From assembly GCA_903849645.1 (NCBI GenBank), contig CAINJJ010000005.1:62001-126000 (forward strand): a stretch of 64,000 bases of DNA, read 5' to 3'. Shown piece by piece: positions 44,978-58,360 of this stretch. This DNA is from an uncultured Acidobacteriaceae bacterium. GTDB taxonomy: Bacteria; Acidobacteriota; Terriglobia; Terriglobales; Acidobacteriaceae. The stretch's first letter is position 1. The number at the start of each line of letters is the position of its first letter. Under the pieces are notes generated by a model. That model saw only the letters and a program-made list of their open reading frames with translations, was not told where the DNA came from and did no database searches. The position numbers and the translations under genes are program-made.

Positions 44978-45898
44978 TTATCCGTTCACCTTTGTTCCTG
45001 TTCCCGGCTTGTCATCGTGCCGGCTGTCCTTGCGGAACATCACAAGCATGAAGCCACCCAGTGTGGCCACCGTCAGTAAGCCCCCCAACTGCACCACGCG
45101 CGCGATGATAAGCGAGTGCTTGTTGGTCTTGGGGTCGTAGTGGTAGCAGTAGGTCAGAATGTTGTCGACCGGAGAGCCGATGCGATTGGCCGAGGCCTCG
45201 ACCAGCCCCAACCGCAGATCCTTGGGAGAGTACTCGACGCCCATGTAGTACTGCGCCAGCTTGCCCTCGGGCGTCACAATCTGGATCGAGCTGGCATGCG
45301 CAAACTGAGTCAGTCGGCCATCGGGACCGGGAATCTTCACGTAGCCGAAGCCCACCGCCTTGGTCAGCGCATCGATGTTGTCCTGCGTCCCCGTCATGAA
45401 GTGCCAGCCCTGCGCCGTCTCCGGCTTTCCGTAACGCTTCAGATAGCTGTGCTTCTTGGCCGCGGCCATCACGGTGTTCTCGGTCGGGTCGATGCTGATC
45501 ACAATGACGTTAAAGTCCTTGCCCGGTGTGAAGGTCACCATCTGCAAGGCGCCTGTCAGGCCGTTCAACTCTTCCGAGCAAAGCATGGGGCACTGATAGT
45601 AGACCAGCGCCAGAATGGCGGGCTTCTTGCCGAAGTAGCTGGCAAGTTGAACCTGCTTGCCCTGGTCATCAGTAAACGTGAGCGACAGGGGCAACTGCTG
45701 GTCAAGATGCTGCGCGATGCCGACTCCGTTGAGAATCGCCGGCGGCTTGTCGCTGACCGGAGCCATCTGCTTTTCGTCGTATCGTGAGACCTGCCCAAGC
45801 GCGGGCGCGCAGAGGAGCAACGAGCTCAGACCCGCCATGGCTGCCGCTGCCAGGGCCACGCTGCGCCAACTCTCCCGGATTGTGCCTTTGCTCTGCAT
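44978..45898 (-). CDS. SCO1/SenC copper chaperone
   Basis: A 306-aa protein with an N-terminal signal/anchor (LSSLLLCAPALG), a thioredoxin-like domain with the copper site YYQCPMLCSEEL (CxxxC), and a C-terminal membrane helix (VVQLGGLLTVATLGGFMLVMF). Sco proteins load copper into the CuA site of subunit II, which is encoded directly downstream. The extra C-terminal helix is known in several bacterial Sco relatives. Confidence 0.9.
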   Translation of the reverse strand: MQSKGTIRESWRSVALAAAAMAGLSSLLLCAPALGQVSRYDEKQMAPVSDKPPAILNGVGIAQHLDQQLPLSLTFTDDQGKQVQLASYFGKKPAILALVYYQCPMLCSEELNGLTGALQMVTFTPGKDFNVIVISIDPTENTVMAAAKKHSYLKRYGKPETAQGWHFMTGTQDNIDALTKAVGFGYVKIPGPDGRLTQFAHASSIQIVTPEGKLAQYYMGVEYSPKDLRLGLVEASANRIGSPVDNILTYCYHYDPKTNKHSLIIARVVQLGGLLTVATLGGFMLVMFRKDSRHDDKPGTGTKVNG

Positions 45899-45983
45899 CC
45901 TGCCTTCTTCCCTTTTGAATCCTTCAACCGCCTTCCATTCTATGGCGGGTCAACTGCTTACTGCGGGTTGCACCGGCAACCGC

Positions 45984-46604
45984 CTACTTGTGTGCCTCGG
46001 GGCGGGCTGCCTCAATCTTCTGCGCCGCGGCCTGATCCAGTTCATACCCGGTGCGCGCAAACCCGCTGGTGAGCGGAACCGCGACCCTGGGCCTTTCGTC
46101 TCCGGTCAGGACAGGCGCGTGTTCCACAGCCGACGCCACCGGCAAGCCGCGCTGCGCCACCAACTCCATGGCCCGTGCGATGGGAATCCTCACCTTGCCC
46201 TGTGTCGCGTCTGCCCAACTGTAGTGCTCGAGCAGCAGGTCCTCGCGCGCGTGCAGGTCCGCCACATCCTGGTTGCCGTCATCGGTCTGAACCCGCGGCG
46301 TGGGGAACCGCTGCGTCATCTCCGCCATCTTGTTTTGCAGTTCAGGATTCGCGGCCAGATTGCCGAGGGACCGCACATCCACGGTTTGCGTCCACTTGTT
46401 GCGCGGACCGTCCTCTTTGTACATGCGTGCGTTGATAACCTTGCCGATGCCATAGCCCAGCACGCCCGCCACTGCCACCAGAACAGCCAGCGCAATGAGA
46501 AAGATGACAATGCCAGAGACCTTGACATCCGTGGCTTCGTATCCCTTGGACGCGTCGATCTCTTCCGGCTCATGGCCGGCTTCATGGTGGTTATGCGTGG
46601 GCAT
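45984..46604 (-). CDS. Uncharacterised membrane subunit of the complex III/caa3 operon
   Basis: A 206-aa protein from ATG 46604 (14 nt overlap with actF). A His/Glu-rich cytoplasmic start (THNHHEAGHEPEEID) leads to one helix (VSGIVIFLIALAVLVAVAGV plus LGYGIGKV), and a periplasmic domain of about 150 residues with LHAREDLLLEHYSWADATQG and KVRIPIARAMELVAQRGLP. A similar LEHYGW...RIPI.RAMELLA.RGLP pattern is remembered from proteins beside other complex III or Sco genes. It has no heme or metal motif. It may be an assembly factor or a linker between complex III and the oxidase; this is inference. Confidence 0.8.
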   Translation of the reverse strand: MPTHNHHEAGHEPEEIDASKGYEATDVKVSGIVIFLIALAVLVAVAGVLGYGIGKVINARMYKEDGPRNKWTQTVDVRSLGNLAANPELQNKMAEMTQRFPTPRVQTDDGNQDVADLHAREDLLLEHYSWADATQGKVRIPIARAMELVAQRGLPVASAVEHAPVLTGDERPRVAVPLTSGFARTGYELDQAAAQKIEAARPEAHK

Positions 46605-47865
46605 GCTCAGGCTCCAGAATCTCCGCCACATGCGGATCGTTGCTTTGGACCAATGGCCGCGTCTTCAACTGCGCCGAGAAGTAAGCGACCCAGAAGGCCA
46701 CCATCGCCACCGGCACCGCGACATATTCAAGTATTCCCCAACTGAAGTGCAGGTTGCGCGCCGCGTCCTTGAAGTTCGGCTCGATCAGCCAGAACAAGTC
46801 GAAGGCTTTGGCGAACACCATCCACTGGCACACCCGGATCAGGCGCTTCTTGTTGCGCTTCAGGTCGCGCGAGAGCAGAAGCGAGAACGGGATCAGCCAG
46901 TGGAAGATGAAGTCCAGCGTAATGATGACGCCCCATCCGCCGCGGAAGCGGTCAAGGTACCAGGGAATCTCTTCCGGCAGGTTGCCCGACCAGATGATGA
47001 GGAATTGCGAGAAGGCCAGGTAGATGTTGAGCATCACAAAGGCAAAGGTGAACTTGCCCAGATCGTGCTGCTCGGTCTGGCGGAGGATGGTCTTGAACGG
47101 CTCCGCCTTGGACAGCGAGATCGAGACAATGATGGAAAGCGCCAGCACCGAGTACGCCTGTCCTACCAGGAACAGGAGGCCATAGACCGAGGAGTACCAG
47201 GTGGGGTCAAGCGACATGACCCAGTAGATGGCCGCGGCCGTCATGGTGATGGAGTAGACCAGCACGCCGTGGCCGCTGATGTTTTCAAAGCGCTTGATCC
47301 ACACCGGCGTTGAGGCGGGGGAATCGGCGTCGCGCTTGAGGCCCAGCACATTGAGGCGCCAGGCGTAGATGCCCCAGATGGCGAAGCAGATCACGCTGAC
47401 CACGATGAAGGCCGTTGAGTTGAGCATGGGGCGCTTGAACTCGATGGCGTGGGCCTGCACCTCGTTGATGACGCCAGCCTTGAGGGCGGCGGCCGCGTCG
47501 TCGATCTGCGCCCAGAGGTAAAGCTTCTTGAGCGAGAGCGCGATCACAACCCAGTAGACAAAGACCAGCGGCAGCGTGCGGCTCATCGCTTCCAGCGGAC
47601 GGCGGAGGAGCAGGCCCCACTTGCCGCCGGATAGATACTGCACCATCAGCAAGGCCAATCCACCCACTGAAAACCCGAAGGTCAGCATCAATCCCAGCAG
47701 CCAGCCGCGCAGCAGGTGATCGATGGAGTGGTCCAGGGCGGCCAGGCCGGCGGCGAGAACCGAGAAGACCGCTCCAACGACGAAGGCGCGCGTCTTCCAG
47801 CCATCCACAAAGGCCGGCGCGCTCAGATCGGCGGGGAGTGTTTTTGCGTGCGTCTCGTGAGCCAT
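46591..47865 (-). CDS. actF: Alternative complex III subunit ActF (membrane)
   Basis: A 424-aa polytopic protein with about 10 helices, including ISGHGVLVYSITMTAAAIYW, FTFAFVMLNIYLAFSQFLII and VIITLDFIFHWLIPFSLLLS. It is a divergent NrfD-like subunit, paired with ActC in known alternative complex III structures, where ActC binds quinol. The W-SGNLPEEIPWYLDRF segment is characteristic of ActF. It lies 11 nt after actE. Confidence 0.92.
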   Translation of the reverse strand: MAHETHAKTLPADLSAPAFVDGWKTRAFVVGAVFSVLAAGLAALDHSIDHLLRGWLLGLMLTFGFSVGGLALLMVQYLSGGKWGLLLRRPLEAMSRTLPLVFVYWVVIALSLKKLYLWAQIDDAAAALKAGVINEVQAHAIEFKRPMLNSTAFIVVSVICFAIWGIYAWRLNVLGLKRDADSPASTPVWIKRFENISGHGVLVYSITMTAAAIYWVMSLDPTWYSSVYGLLFLVGQAYSVLALSIIVSISLSKAEPFKTILRQTEQHDLGKFTFAFVMLNIYLAFSQFLIIWSGNLPEEIPWYLDRFRGGWGVIITLDFIFHWLIPFSLLLSRDLKRNKKRLIRVCQWMVFAKAFDLFWLIEPNFKDAARNLHFSWGILEYVAVPVAMVAFWVAYFSAQLKTRPLVQSNDPHVAEILEPEHAHA

Positions 47866-47876
47866 TCCGTCTGTCC

Positions 47877-48674
47877 TTACTTCGCGGCCGCGGGGGCCGG
47901 TTTGCTTGCGGGAATCTTGATGGCAGGGTCAGCCGGGTTGGCCGGAGCCAGAGCGGGCGTCCCCTGCTTTGCGTCATGCGGGTACGCCTGTACCGCCGTG
48001 GAAGGCAGAGCCCACGGCTCGGCGAATCCCTCCGGCAGATGCTGTTCGGCCGCAACTTCCTTCAGGCTCTTCAGTTGCTCGCCCGATGGAACGTCTTCCT
48101 GTTTCGCCGACTGGCTCAACTGCAGCGCGCGAATGTAGGCAGCCACGGCCCAGCGGTCGACCGGCGTCAATTGCGAGGAGTAGTCGGGCATGGCTCCGTA
48201 GCCGTGCGTCATCACGTAGTAGTAGTGGGAGAGCGGCTGCGCCAGCCGCACCTGGTCATGAAGATTGGCGGCCGGCTTGTAGCCGCGCTCCACAATCTCG
48301 CCCAATCCGTTGCCCACCCTGGAGTGGCACGGGGTGCAGTAGATGTTGAACCGTTCCTGGCCGCGCTTCAGCACTTCAAGAGTGACGGGAAACGGCATCA
48401 GGTTCTGCTCTTCGCGGTAGCCGTTCGCGCCCTGAATTACGCCGGTATAGAAGTAGCTGTCTTCGCGCAGTTGCCCGCGAGCCACGGTGTTCACCACCTG
48501 CGGACGAGCGCCGCGATGATCGGCAAACATCTCCGAGCCGCGCTGCGAGATGATCTTGGGCTGATCCTGCATGTCTTGCCGGCAGCCGGCAACCATCAGG
48601 ACAGAACCCAGTGAAACCGCGACGGCCGCACGGCCGGCGAGGCGCACAATCGGATTGAGGCGGTTCGCTTGCAT
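47877..48674 (-). CDS. actE: Alternative complex III subunit ActE, monoheme cytochrome c lipoprotein
   Basis: A 265-aa protein with a lipoprotein signal (GSVLMVAGC), one heme-binding CTPCH followed by SRVGNGLG, and an axial Met in YGAMPDYSSQLTP. The C-terminus is a long Ala/Pro-rich tail. It starts at ATG 48674, sharing one base with the actD stop; the frame is open further upstream only within actD. In known complexes ActE passes electrons toward the oxidase. Confidence 0.93.
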   Translation of the reverse strand: MQANRLNPIVRLAGRAAVAVSLGSVLMVAGCRQDMQDQPKIISQRGSEMFADHRGARPQVVNTVARGQLREDSYFYTGVIQGANGYREEQNLMPFPVTLEVLKRGQERFNIYCTPCHSRVGNGLGEIVERGYKPAANLHDQVRLAQPLSHYYYVMTHGYGAMPDYSSQLTPVDRWAVAAYIRALQLSQSAKQEDVPSGEQLKSLKEVAAEQHLPEGFAEPWALPSTAVQAYPHDAKQGTPALAPANPADPAIKIPASKPAPAAAK

Positions 48675-49215
48675 CAGTACTCCACCTCCACCACTGACAC
48701 CGGCTGAAGGCCTTCCAGATACTTCTTTGATTCCACCAGGTCGAACTTGGGATCCAGCGCCTCCAGGCACAGGAAGAACTTGTCCGTCGTTGCGCCGTCG
48801 CGGAAGTTGGGCGCGTTGAACAGCGGGTGATAGAGCGTCGGCAAGCCGTTCAACGCAAGCATGCCAAAGGCCGCTGACAGGCCCGCAAAGAGAATGGTCC
48901 ACTCGTAGGCGGGAATGATGAAGGCCGGCCAGGAGTATGTCGGCCGCCCGCCGATATTCAGCGGATAGGCCAGGGTCGAGACCCAGGTCTCCAGCGAGAA
49001 CATCGCGGCCACACCCATCAGGCCGCCAATCAACGTAAGCAGCGGCACCTTGTTGCGATGAAAGCCGATCGCTTCCGCGGCTTCTTCCACCGGATAGGGC
49101 GTATAGCAGTCCATGCGCCGCCATCCGTCATGGCGCGCCTGCTGCGCGGCTCTCACCAGATCGCTCGGCGTATCGAATTCGGCCAGCAGGCCGTAAGTCC
49201 CTTCGCGTGGGGGCA

Positions 49216-49216
<1 letters not shown>
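48674..49216 (-). CDS. actD: Alternative complex III subunit ActD (DUF3341)
   Basis: A 180-aa protein: a small N-terminal cytoplasmic domain (YGLLAEFDTPSDLVRAAQQA and MDCYTPYPVEEAAEAIG), two helices (PLLTLIGGLMGVAAMF and EWTILFAGLSAAFGMLALNG) and a short C-terminal domain (FFLCLEALDPKFD). This is the ActD layout. Start overlaps the actC stop by one base (TAATG). Confidence 0.93.
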
Positions 49217-50634
<1,418 letters not shown>

Positions 50635-50642
50635 CGTAACTC

Positions 50643-53761
<3,119 letters not shown>

Positions 53762-53765
<4 letters not shown>

Positions 53766-54577
53766 CGGTGGCAGACCTCGCAACTGGCCAGGTCCTTGGG
53801 AGTGCGAATCTTGTAGTGGTCCAGCAGGAAGTGCCCCAGCTCATCCTGGCTGGTGAACTTCCTGTACGAGCTGAGAGGGGCCGCGGTCGGGGCCAGCGAA
53901 GCTACCTGAACTCCTTCTGCCGGCTCCCTGGTCACGCAGTTGACCGTCTGGGCCGTCGGCACACCCGACTTCTCATCCCCGACGGAGCACCACACCGGAC
54001 GATCCTCGGCCGGCTTCTCCCAGGCCATGTTGTAGACCTCGGTGGTGGGCCGCAGATTCTTGGCCGGGTTGCGGTGGCAGTCCAGGCACCACTCCATCTG
54101 CAGCGTGTTCTGCGCATACATCAGCGGCATCTGGTCCACACGTCCGTGGCAGGTGGAGCAGCCCAGACCCTTGTTCACGTGAATCTCATGGCTGAAGTAG
54201 ACGTAGTCGGGCAGGTCGTGCACCTTGGTCCAGGTCAGCGACTGGCCCGTTGCCCAGCTTGTCCGCACCGGCTCCAGCAGTTGCGCGTTGGTCCAGATCT
54301 GCGCGTGGCAGTTCATGCACGTCTTGGTGGGCGGAATTCCAGCGTAGCTCGACTTCTCCACGGTTACGTGACAGTACTGGCACTGAAGACCCAGGCCCTG
54401 CACATGGTGCTTGTGGCTGAAAGGCACCGGCTGGTCCGGGCGCTGGCCCTGCCGCGTAACCCAGGGAGAGCGCTGCAACTGGTCCAGCGTCACCCCAAGG
54501 GCAATCACGATCAGCCCCGTCAATACCAGGCTCATGCGAGCCAGAGCATTGGAGCTGCGGTCAAATATCTGCGCCAT
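53762..54577 (-). CDS. actA: Alternative complex III subunit ActA, pentaheme cytochrome c
   Basis: A 271-aa protein with one N-terminal helix (LARMSLVLTGLIVIALGVTL) and five CxxCH heme motifs: CQYCH, CMNCH, CSTCH, CLDCH and the C-terminal CEVCH. That count equals known ActA proteins. It is the first gene of the 12-gene operon; the promoter must be in the 349 bp upstream. Confidence 0.95.
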
Positions 54578-54926
54578 GAAAGCTTCCCTGCGTTCGGTTT
54601 CGATTAGGATGTGCGCGCTGTGCCGGCGGTCACACAGGTTGTGGTCAATTTCTCAACTTGGGCAAAAGAAATCAGCGGAGTGGAGAACCCCGAAAACCCA
54701 ATATAGCAGTCGAGGGCGGTCCTTGAGGTGGTTTTCCACTTGAATCGGCAAAAAAATCTTCGCGGTTTGTCATATCTAATCCGTTGAAAAGATAGACGCT
54801 TGTGATAACTGATGCGCCTGGTGCGGCGGACCCGCTTCCCTGGCGACCCACATGCCGGGATATTGTAATTCTGAACAAAATAGCACAGCCCTTCCGGACC
54901 CGGCTACTCCAAAAAAATGAGCCGAT
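54578..54926. other. Intergenic region upstream of actA
   Basis: These 349 bp lie upstream of the respiratory operon and downstream of the small four-TM protein gene, both on the minus strand. The DNA is visibly richer in A/T than its surroundings, as expected of a promoter region. No convincing -35/-10 pair, hairpin or small ORF was identified. Confidence 0.5.
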
Positions 54927-55286
54927 TTACCCCTTCCAGAAGGCGACTACCAGCCCTCCGGCCACAATCAGCGCCCCGCCCACATAAATCGGCGGCGTAG
55001 GCGACTGGCCAAAGCGAAGCTTGGCCTGCAATTGGGCCATGAGGAAGAAAAGCACCACGTAGACGCCCAGCAGCTTGCCAAAATCCCACTGCGGCAGGTT
55101 GACAACCGTCCCATAAAGCGCCAGCACCACAGTACCAAAGACAAACGGCCATACTCGTCCAACACCCGACGAACCGCGCATGCCCTGCTGGAAAAACGAA
55201 TCGCCGTGCGCCTCAAGAAACGCGGCGAGAGAGAGCGTGACGAACGCGCCGAGAGGGTGCCCCACAAGCCGATTCAGGAGATTCAT
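54927..55286 (-). CDS. Small four-helix membrane protein, SMR/EamA-like
   Basis: A 119-aa protein from ATG 55286 with four hydrophobic segments: LGAFVTLSLAAFLEAHGDSF, VWPFVFGTVVLALYGTVVNL, LLGVYVVLFFLMAQLQAKL and PPIYVGGALIVAGGLVVAFW. Size, helix number and the early glutamate in helix 1 (FLEAHGD) resemble small multidrug-resistance proteins, in which that glutamate couples protons to export. Identity to that family is not certain and no substrate can be named. It stands alone. Confidence 0.65.
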   Translation of the reverse strand: MNLLNRLVGHPLGAFVTLSLAAFLEAHGDSFFQQGMRGSSGVGRVWPFVFGTVVLALYGTVVNLPQWDFGKLLGVYVVLFFLMAQLQAKLRFGQSPTPPIYVGGALIVAGGLVVAFWKG

Positions 55287-55559
55287 GATGGGGGAAGCCT
55301 CCAGGAGGCATGGCCCCCTTTCATTTTCATGATTGTGCGTTGACCCGCGGGGAAACCAGCCTCGCGTCTCGCCCGCAAAAACAATCGTAACCATCAGATG
55401 CTTTAGAATTCGTAAAGACGTAAGCGCCGGTTGCCCTCTTTCACAACTCATCCCGCAATGTGGACGATAGGTCTGGTGGGTATCCGTTTATCAGTTTGCA
55501 TCGCCACGACCCCAGCGGGCGCATCTCAGCCGCGGGGCAGATACAGGAAAGGGAAGGCC

Positions 55560-55742
55560 ATGAAGTACGCCGGATTGCTGGTCATGCCAGCCGGATTCTT
55601 TCTCGCCATTGCCGCGCTCTTGTTGTTTCCCGCGCCAGGGCTGCGCGCTGCCTTTGTTGTGTGCGGGCTGGCGGTTGAAGCCATGGGTCTCGCCGTAGCG
55701 GTTCGCGGCCACATGGAAGCCAGGGGAGAACACCAGGCATGA
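55560..55742 (+). CDS. Small 60-aa two-helix membrane protein
   Basis: ATG 55560 follows GGGAAGG. The product has two helices (YAGLLVMPAGFFLAIAALLL and AAFVVCGLAVEAMGLAVAV) and a short polar tail (RGHMEARGEHQA). Its stop overlaps the start of the Amt-like gene by 4 nt (ATGA), so the two are translationally coupled and probably work together. No family was recognised. Confidence 0.7.
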   Translation: MKYAGLLVMPAGFFLAIAALLLFPAPGLRAAFVVCGLAVEAMGLAVAVRGHMEARGEHQA

Positions 55743-57034
55743 CCCCTCCCCCCCTCCCGGATTCTCTCTTCGCCCTCACTCTTGTGCTGCTGCTGCTGGC
55801 GCCGCTGGCCATCGCCGGCGTGGCGCTCATCAACACCGGCCTTGGACGCTCCCGCTCGGCGGCCCAGTCATTGCTGGGCAGCCTGGCCATTCTGGCCGTC
55901 TCCGTGCTTGTGTTTGGGATCGTGGGCGCGGCCTTCACCGGCAATCTTCCCGGCGCCGCGGGTGGCGCGGGGCGTACATTTCTGCTGGCCGGCAAGCCCT
56001 GGAACTGGCTTGGCGCGGCACCCTTTCTGCTCGGTGGCCTGGCATCCGCGCTGCCGCAGGCCCAGCTTGCCCTCCTCTTTCAGTTCCTCTCGGTGGCCCT
56101 GCTCGGACTGATCCCCTGGGGCTCCGGAGCGGATCGCGTGCGCATGACCGCCGGCTGCGCCATCGCCGCGGTGCTGGCTGCCTTTCTGTTTCCCCTGACC
56201 GCGCATTGGATATGGACCGGGGGCTGGCTGGCGCAACTGGGCGTCAACTTCGGCCTGGGCGCAGGTTTTGCGGATGGGGGCGGGGCAGCCACGGTGCACC
56301 TGCTGGGCGGCCTCAGCGCACTCGCGGTCATCTGGATCGCCGGTCCCCGCCGGGGCAAGTTCCCGCGCGAGGGCCTGGCCACCGCCATGCCGGGTCACAA
56401 TGCGGTCTATGTCGTCTTCGGCTGCCTGCTGGCTCTGGTTGGATGGCTGGCCTGGAATGTGGCCGGCGCTGTGCTCTGGCTGCATGGGACTCCGGCCTCC
56501 CTCGCGCTGACGGCCGTCAATACCCTGCTCTCCGCCTCGGCGGCCGTGGTGGCCACCTTCGCCGTCACCCGCATCCGGTTCGGCAAGCCCGACGCCAGCC
56601 TCTGCGCCAATGGCTGGCTTGCCGGCCTGGTGGCTTCCTCGGCCTGCGCGGGCATCGTTTCGCCCGGAGAGGCGATCTTCGTTGGACTCATTGCGGGCAT
56701 CGGCACCCCACTGCTGGTGGAAGTGCTTGAGCTGGCCCTCTCTATCGACGACCCCTCCGGCGCCATCACCGTTCACGCCGCCGGCGGTCTGTGGGGCTTG
56801 ATCGCCGCTGGCCTTTTCGCTCCGCAGGCGGGCCAACTCGTCGCCCAACTGGTCGGCATCGCCACCCTGCTCGGCCTGGTGTTCCCTCTGACCTACGGCC
56901 TGTTCGCGCTCCTGAATCGCTTCTTGCCCTTCCGCGCGGACTCCGACGGGGAACGCATCGGGATGGACCTGCATGAGCTGGGCGGCGGCGCTTATCCGGA
57001 GTTCGTCATCCATCGCGACGAGTCCTACCGCTAG
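55739..57034 (+). CDS. Divergent Amt/Rh-family ammonium transporter
   Basis: A 431-aa protein with about 11 helices. The Amt pore residues can be traced: W in HWIWTGGWL, aspartate then twin-His residue 1 in ADGGGAATVHLLGG (D eight residues before H, as in E. coli AmtB), and His 2 in AITVHAAGGLWG. The C-terminal tail keeps the (G/D)LxxxGxxAYPEF pattern. Two features differ: the residue aligned with the AmtB gate Phe215 is Trp (LAWNVAGA), and the second gate Phe after FQ is not obvious (FQFLSVAL). No glnK is adjacent. Translationally coupled to the 60-aa protein upstream. It probably moves ammonium or acts as a sensor. Confidence 0.8.
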   Translation: MTPPPLPDSLFALTLVLLLLAPLAIAGVALINTGLGRSRSAAQSLLGSLAILAVSVLVFGIVGAAFTGNLPGAAGGAGRTFLLAGKPWNWLGAAPFLLGGLASALPQAQLALLFQFLSVALLGLIPWGSGADRVRMTAGCAIAAVLAAFLFPLTAHWIWTGGWLAQLGVNFGLGAGFADGGGAATVHLLGGLSALAVIWIAGPRRGKFPREGLATAMPGHNAVYVVFGCLLALVGWLAWNVAGAVLWLHGTPASLALTAVNTLLSASAAVVATFAVTRIRFGKPDASLCANGWLAGLVASSACAGIVSPGEAIFVGLIAGIGTPLLVEVLELALSIDDPSGAITVHAAGGLWGLIAAGLFAPQAGQLVAQLVGIATLLGLVFPLTYGLFALLNRFLPFRADSDGERIGMDLHELGGGAYPEFVIHRDESYR

Positions 57035-57050
57035 AAATCTTGCGTGCCTT

Positions 57051-57091
57051 CCTCCCAGCCTTCCGGTCTTTTCATCGGAAGGGCTGGGAGG
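57051..57091 (+). terminator. Strong hairpin after the Amt-like gene
   Basis: CCTCCCAGCCTTCCG (57051-57065) pairs with CGGAAGGGCTGGGAGG (57076-57091) with one bulged G, a 15-bp stem. There is no T-run; a GCCGGGCGCCCGGC palindrome follows directly. It may terminate with help or protect the transcript end. Confidence 0.5.
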
Positions 57092-57143
57092 CCGGGCGCC
57101 CGGCGGTGTAGGGTGGATTGCGTTCCCCGTGAGGACCCCGCCC

Positions 57144-58271
57144 ATGCGCTCTCTGCAGCACCCCCGCTTCTGCCTGTTTCTGTTGCTCTCCGCCATTCTG
57201 CTCACCGCCAGCGCCGCGGCCCAGCCTTCGTTCACGCCGGGCCGCCCGTGGCCTGACACGGCGGGCAACCCTGTGCAGTCGCATCTGGGCGGGCTGCTGT
57301 TTGAGAACGGGGTCTATTACTGGTACGGCATGGACTTCCGGGGCCCACGCATCGCGCCCGATACCCTGCCCCACCAGAGCTTCGCCTGGCTCCTCAACCT
57401 GGGCGTCACCGTCTACTCGTCCACGGACCTGGTCACTTGGAAGCCCGCGCCCTCCCAACTGACAGAGATCACCTACAAGCCCGGCGGCTTGCTTCAGCCC
57501 GCCAATCTGCTCGTCCGCCCCAAGGTCATCAAGGACCACGCCACGGGAAAGTTCATCCTGATGGCGGCCCTCACGGCTCCGGACTTCGAATCGGTCAGCG
57601 ACGTGGTCTACGCCGTGGCGGATCAGCCGCTGGGACCCTTCCGCTGGATGGGCAAGCTCGGCTGGTGCGGCAAGCCCAACGCTGCGGGCCTTTGGGCCGG
57701 GGTCTGGGAGCAGGCCAAATCCGACGCCCCCGAGCGGATTCGCGGTTTCGACATGACTCTGTACACGGATGGCGACGGCAAGAGCTTCCTGCTGACGGCG
57801 CACACGCGCATCCTGGCCTATGAGCTTGGCGCGGGTTCCACCTGCGCGAGCCATGTCGAAGTGATGCAGGGCGCAACGGGCGAGGCGCCGGCTCTTTTCA
57901 AGGACCGCGGAACCTACTATCTGCTCACATCCCAACTCACGGGTTGGGCGCCGAACCGCAATCAGTCCTTCACTTCCCCCTCCATCCACGGGCCGTGGAC
58001 GCCGCGAGGCCCGTTTGCGCACGGCCCAGGGGAAGAGACCACCTTCGACGGGCAAACCACCTTTGTGCTGCCCGTTCAGGGAAAGCCGCACGCCTTCATC
58101 TTCATGGCCGACCGCTTCGGGGCGGTCTCGGACACCGACATTCCCGACTTCACGCGCGCCACGCACATCTGGCTGCCCATTGAAATCGACGCGGCCAGGC
58201 ACACGCTCACCGTGAATTGGAGAGACACGTGGGACCTGTCAGCCTTTGCCGCGAGTTCAGAAAAACAATGA
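57144..58271 (+). CDS. Secreted GH43-like beta-propeller glycosidase
   Basis: A 375-aa protein from ATG 57144 (GAGGA upstream) with a signal peptide (CLFLLLSAILLTASAAAQ). Five-bladed-propeller features of family 43 are visible: FENGVYYWYGMDFRG near the start, YSSTDLVTWKPAPSQL, RPKVIKDHATGKFILMAAL, FDMTLYTDGDGKSFLLTAHT, EAPALFKDRGTYYLLTSQLT with a Glu suited to be the acid, and SPSIHGPWTPRG. Such enzymes remove arabinose, xylose or galactose from plant or microbial polysaccharides; this GALF-type subfamily pattern is closest to the galactosidase-like members. Specificity is unresolved. Confidence 0.72.
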   Translation: MRSLQHPRFCLFLLLSAILLTASAAAQPSFTPGRPWPDTAGNPVQSHLGGLLFENGVYYWYGMDFRGPRIAPDTLPHQSFAWLLNLGVTVYSSTDLVTWKPAPSQLTEITYKPGGLLQPANLLVRPKVIKDHATGKFILMAALTAPDFESVSDVVYAVADQPLGPFRWMGKLGWCGKPNAAGLWAGVWEQAKSDAPERIRGFDMTLYTDGDGKSFLLTAHTRILAYELGAGSTCASHVEVMQGATGEAPALFKDRGTYYLLTSQLTGWAPNRNQSFTSPSIHGPWTPRGPFAHGPGEETTFDGQTTFVLPVQGKPHAFIFMADRFGAVSDTDIPDFTRATHIWLPIEIDAARHTLTVNWRDTWDLSAFAASSEKQ

Positions 58272-58360
58272 GATTGCGGTCTTGGCCGACTTGAAGCTCA
58301 TGCCGTCCGTCGTCCTTAAGTGAGCCAAGTCTGGTGAGTGGCGGCCTCGGGCCGCGCACC

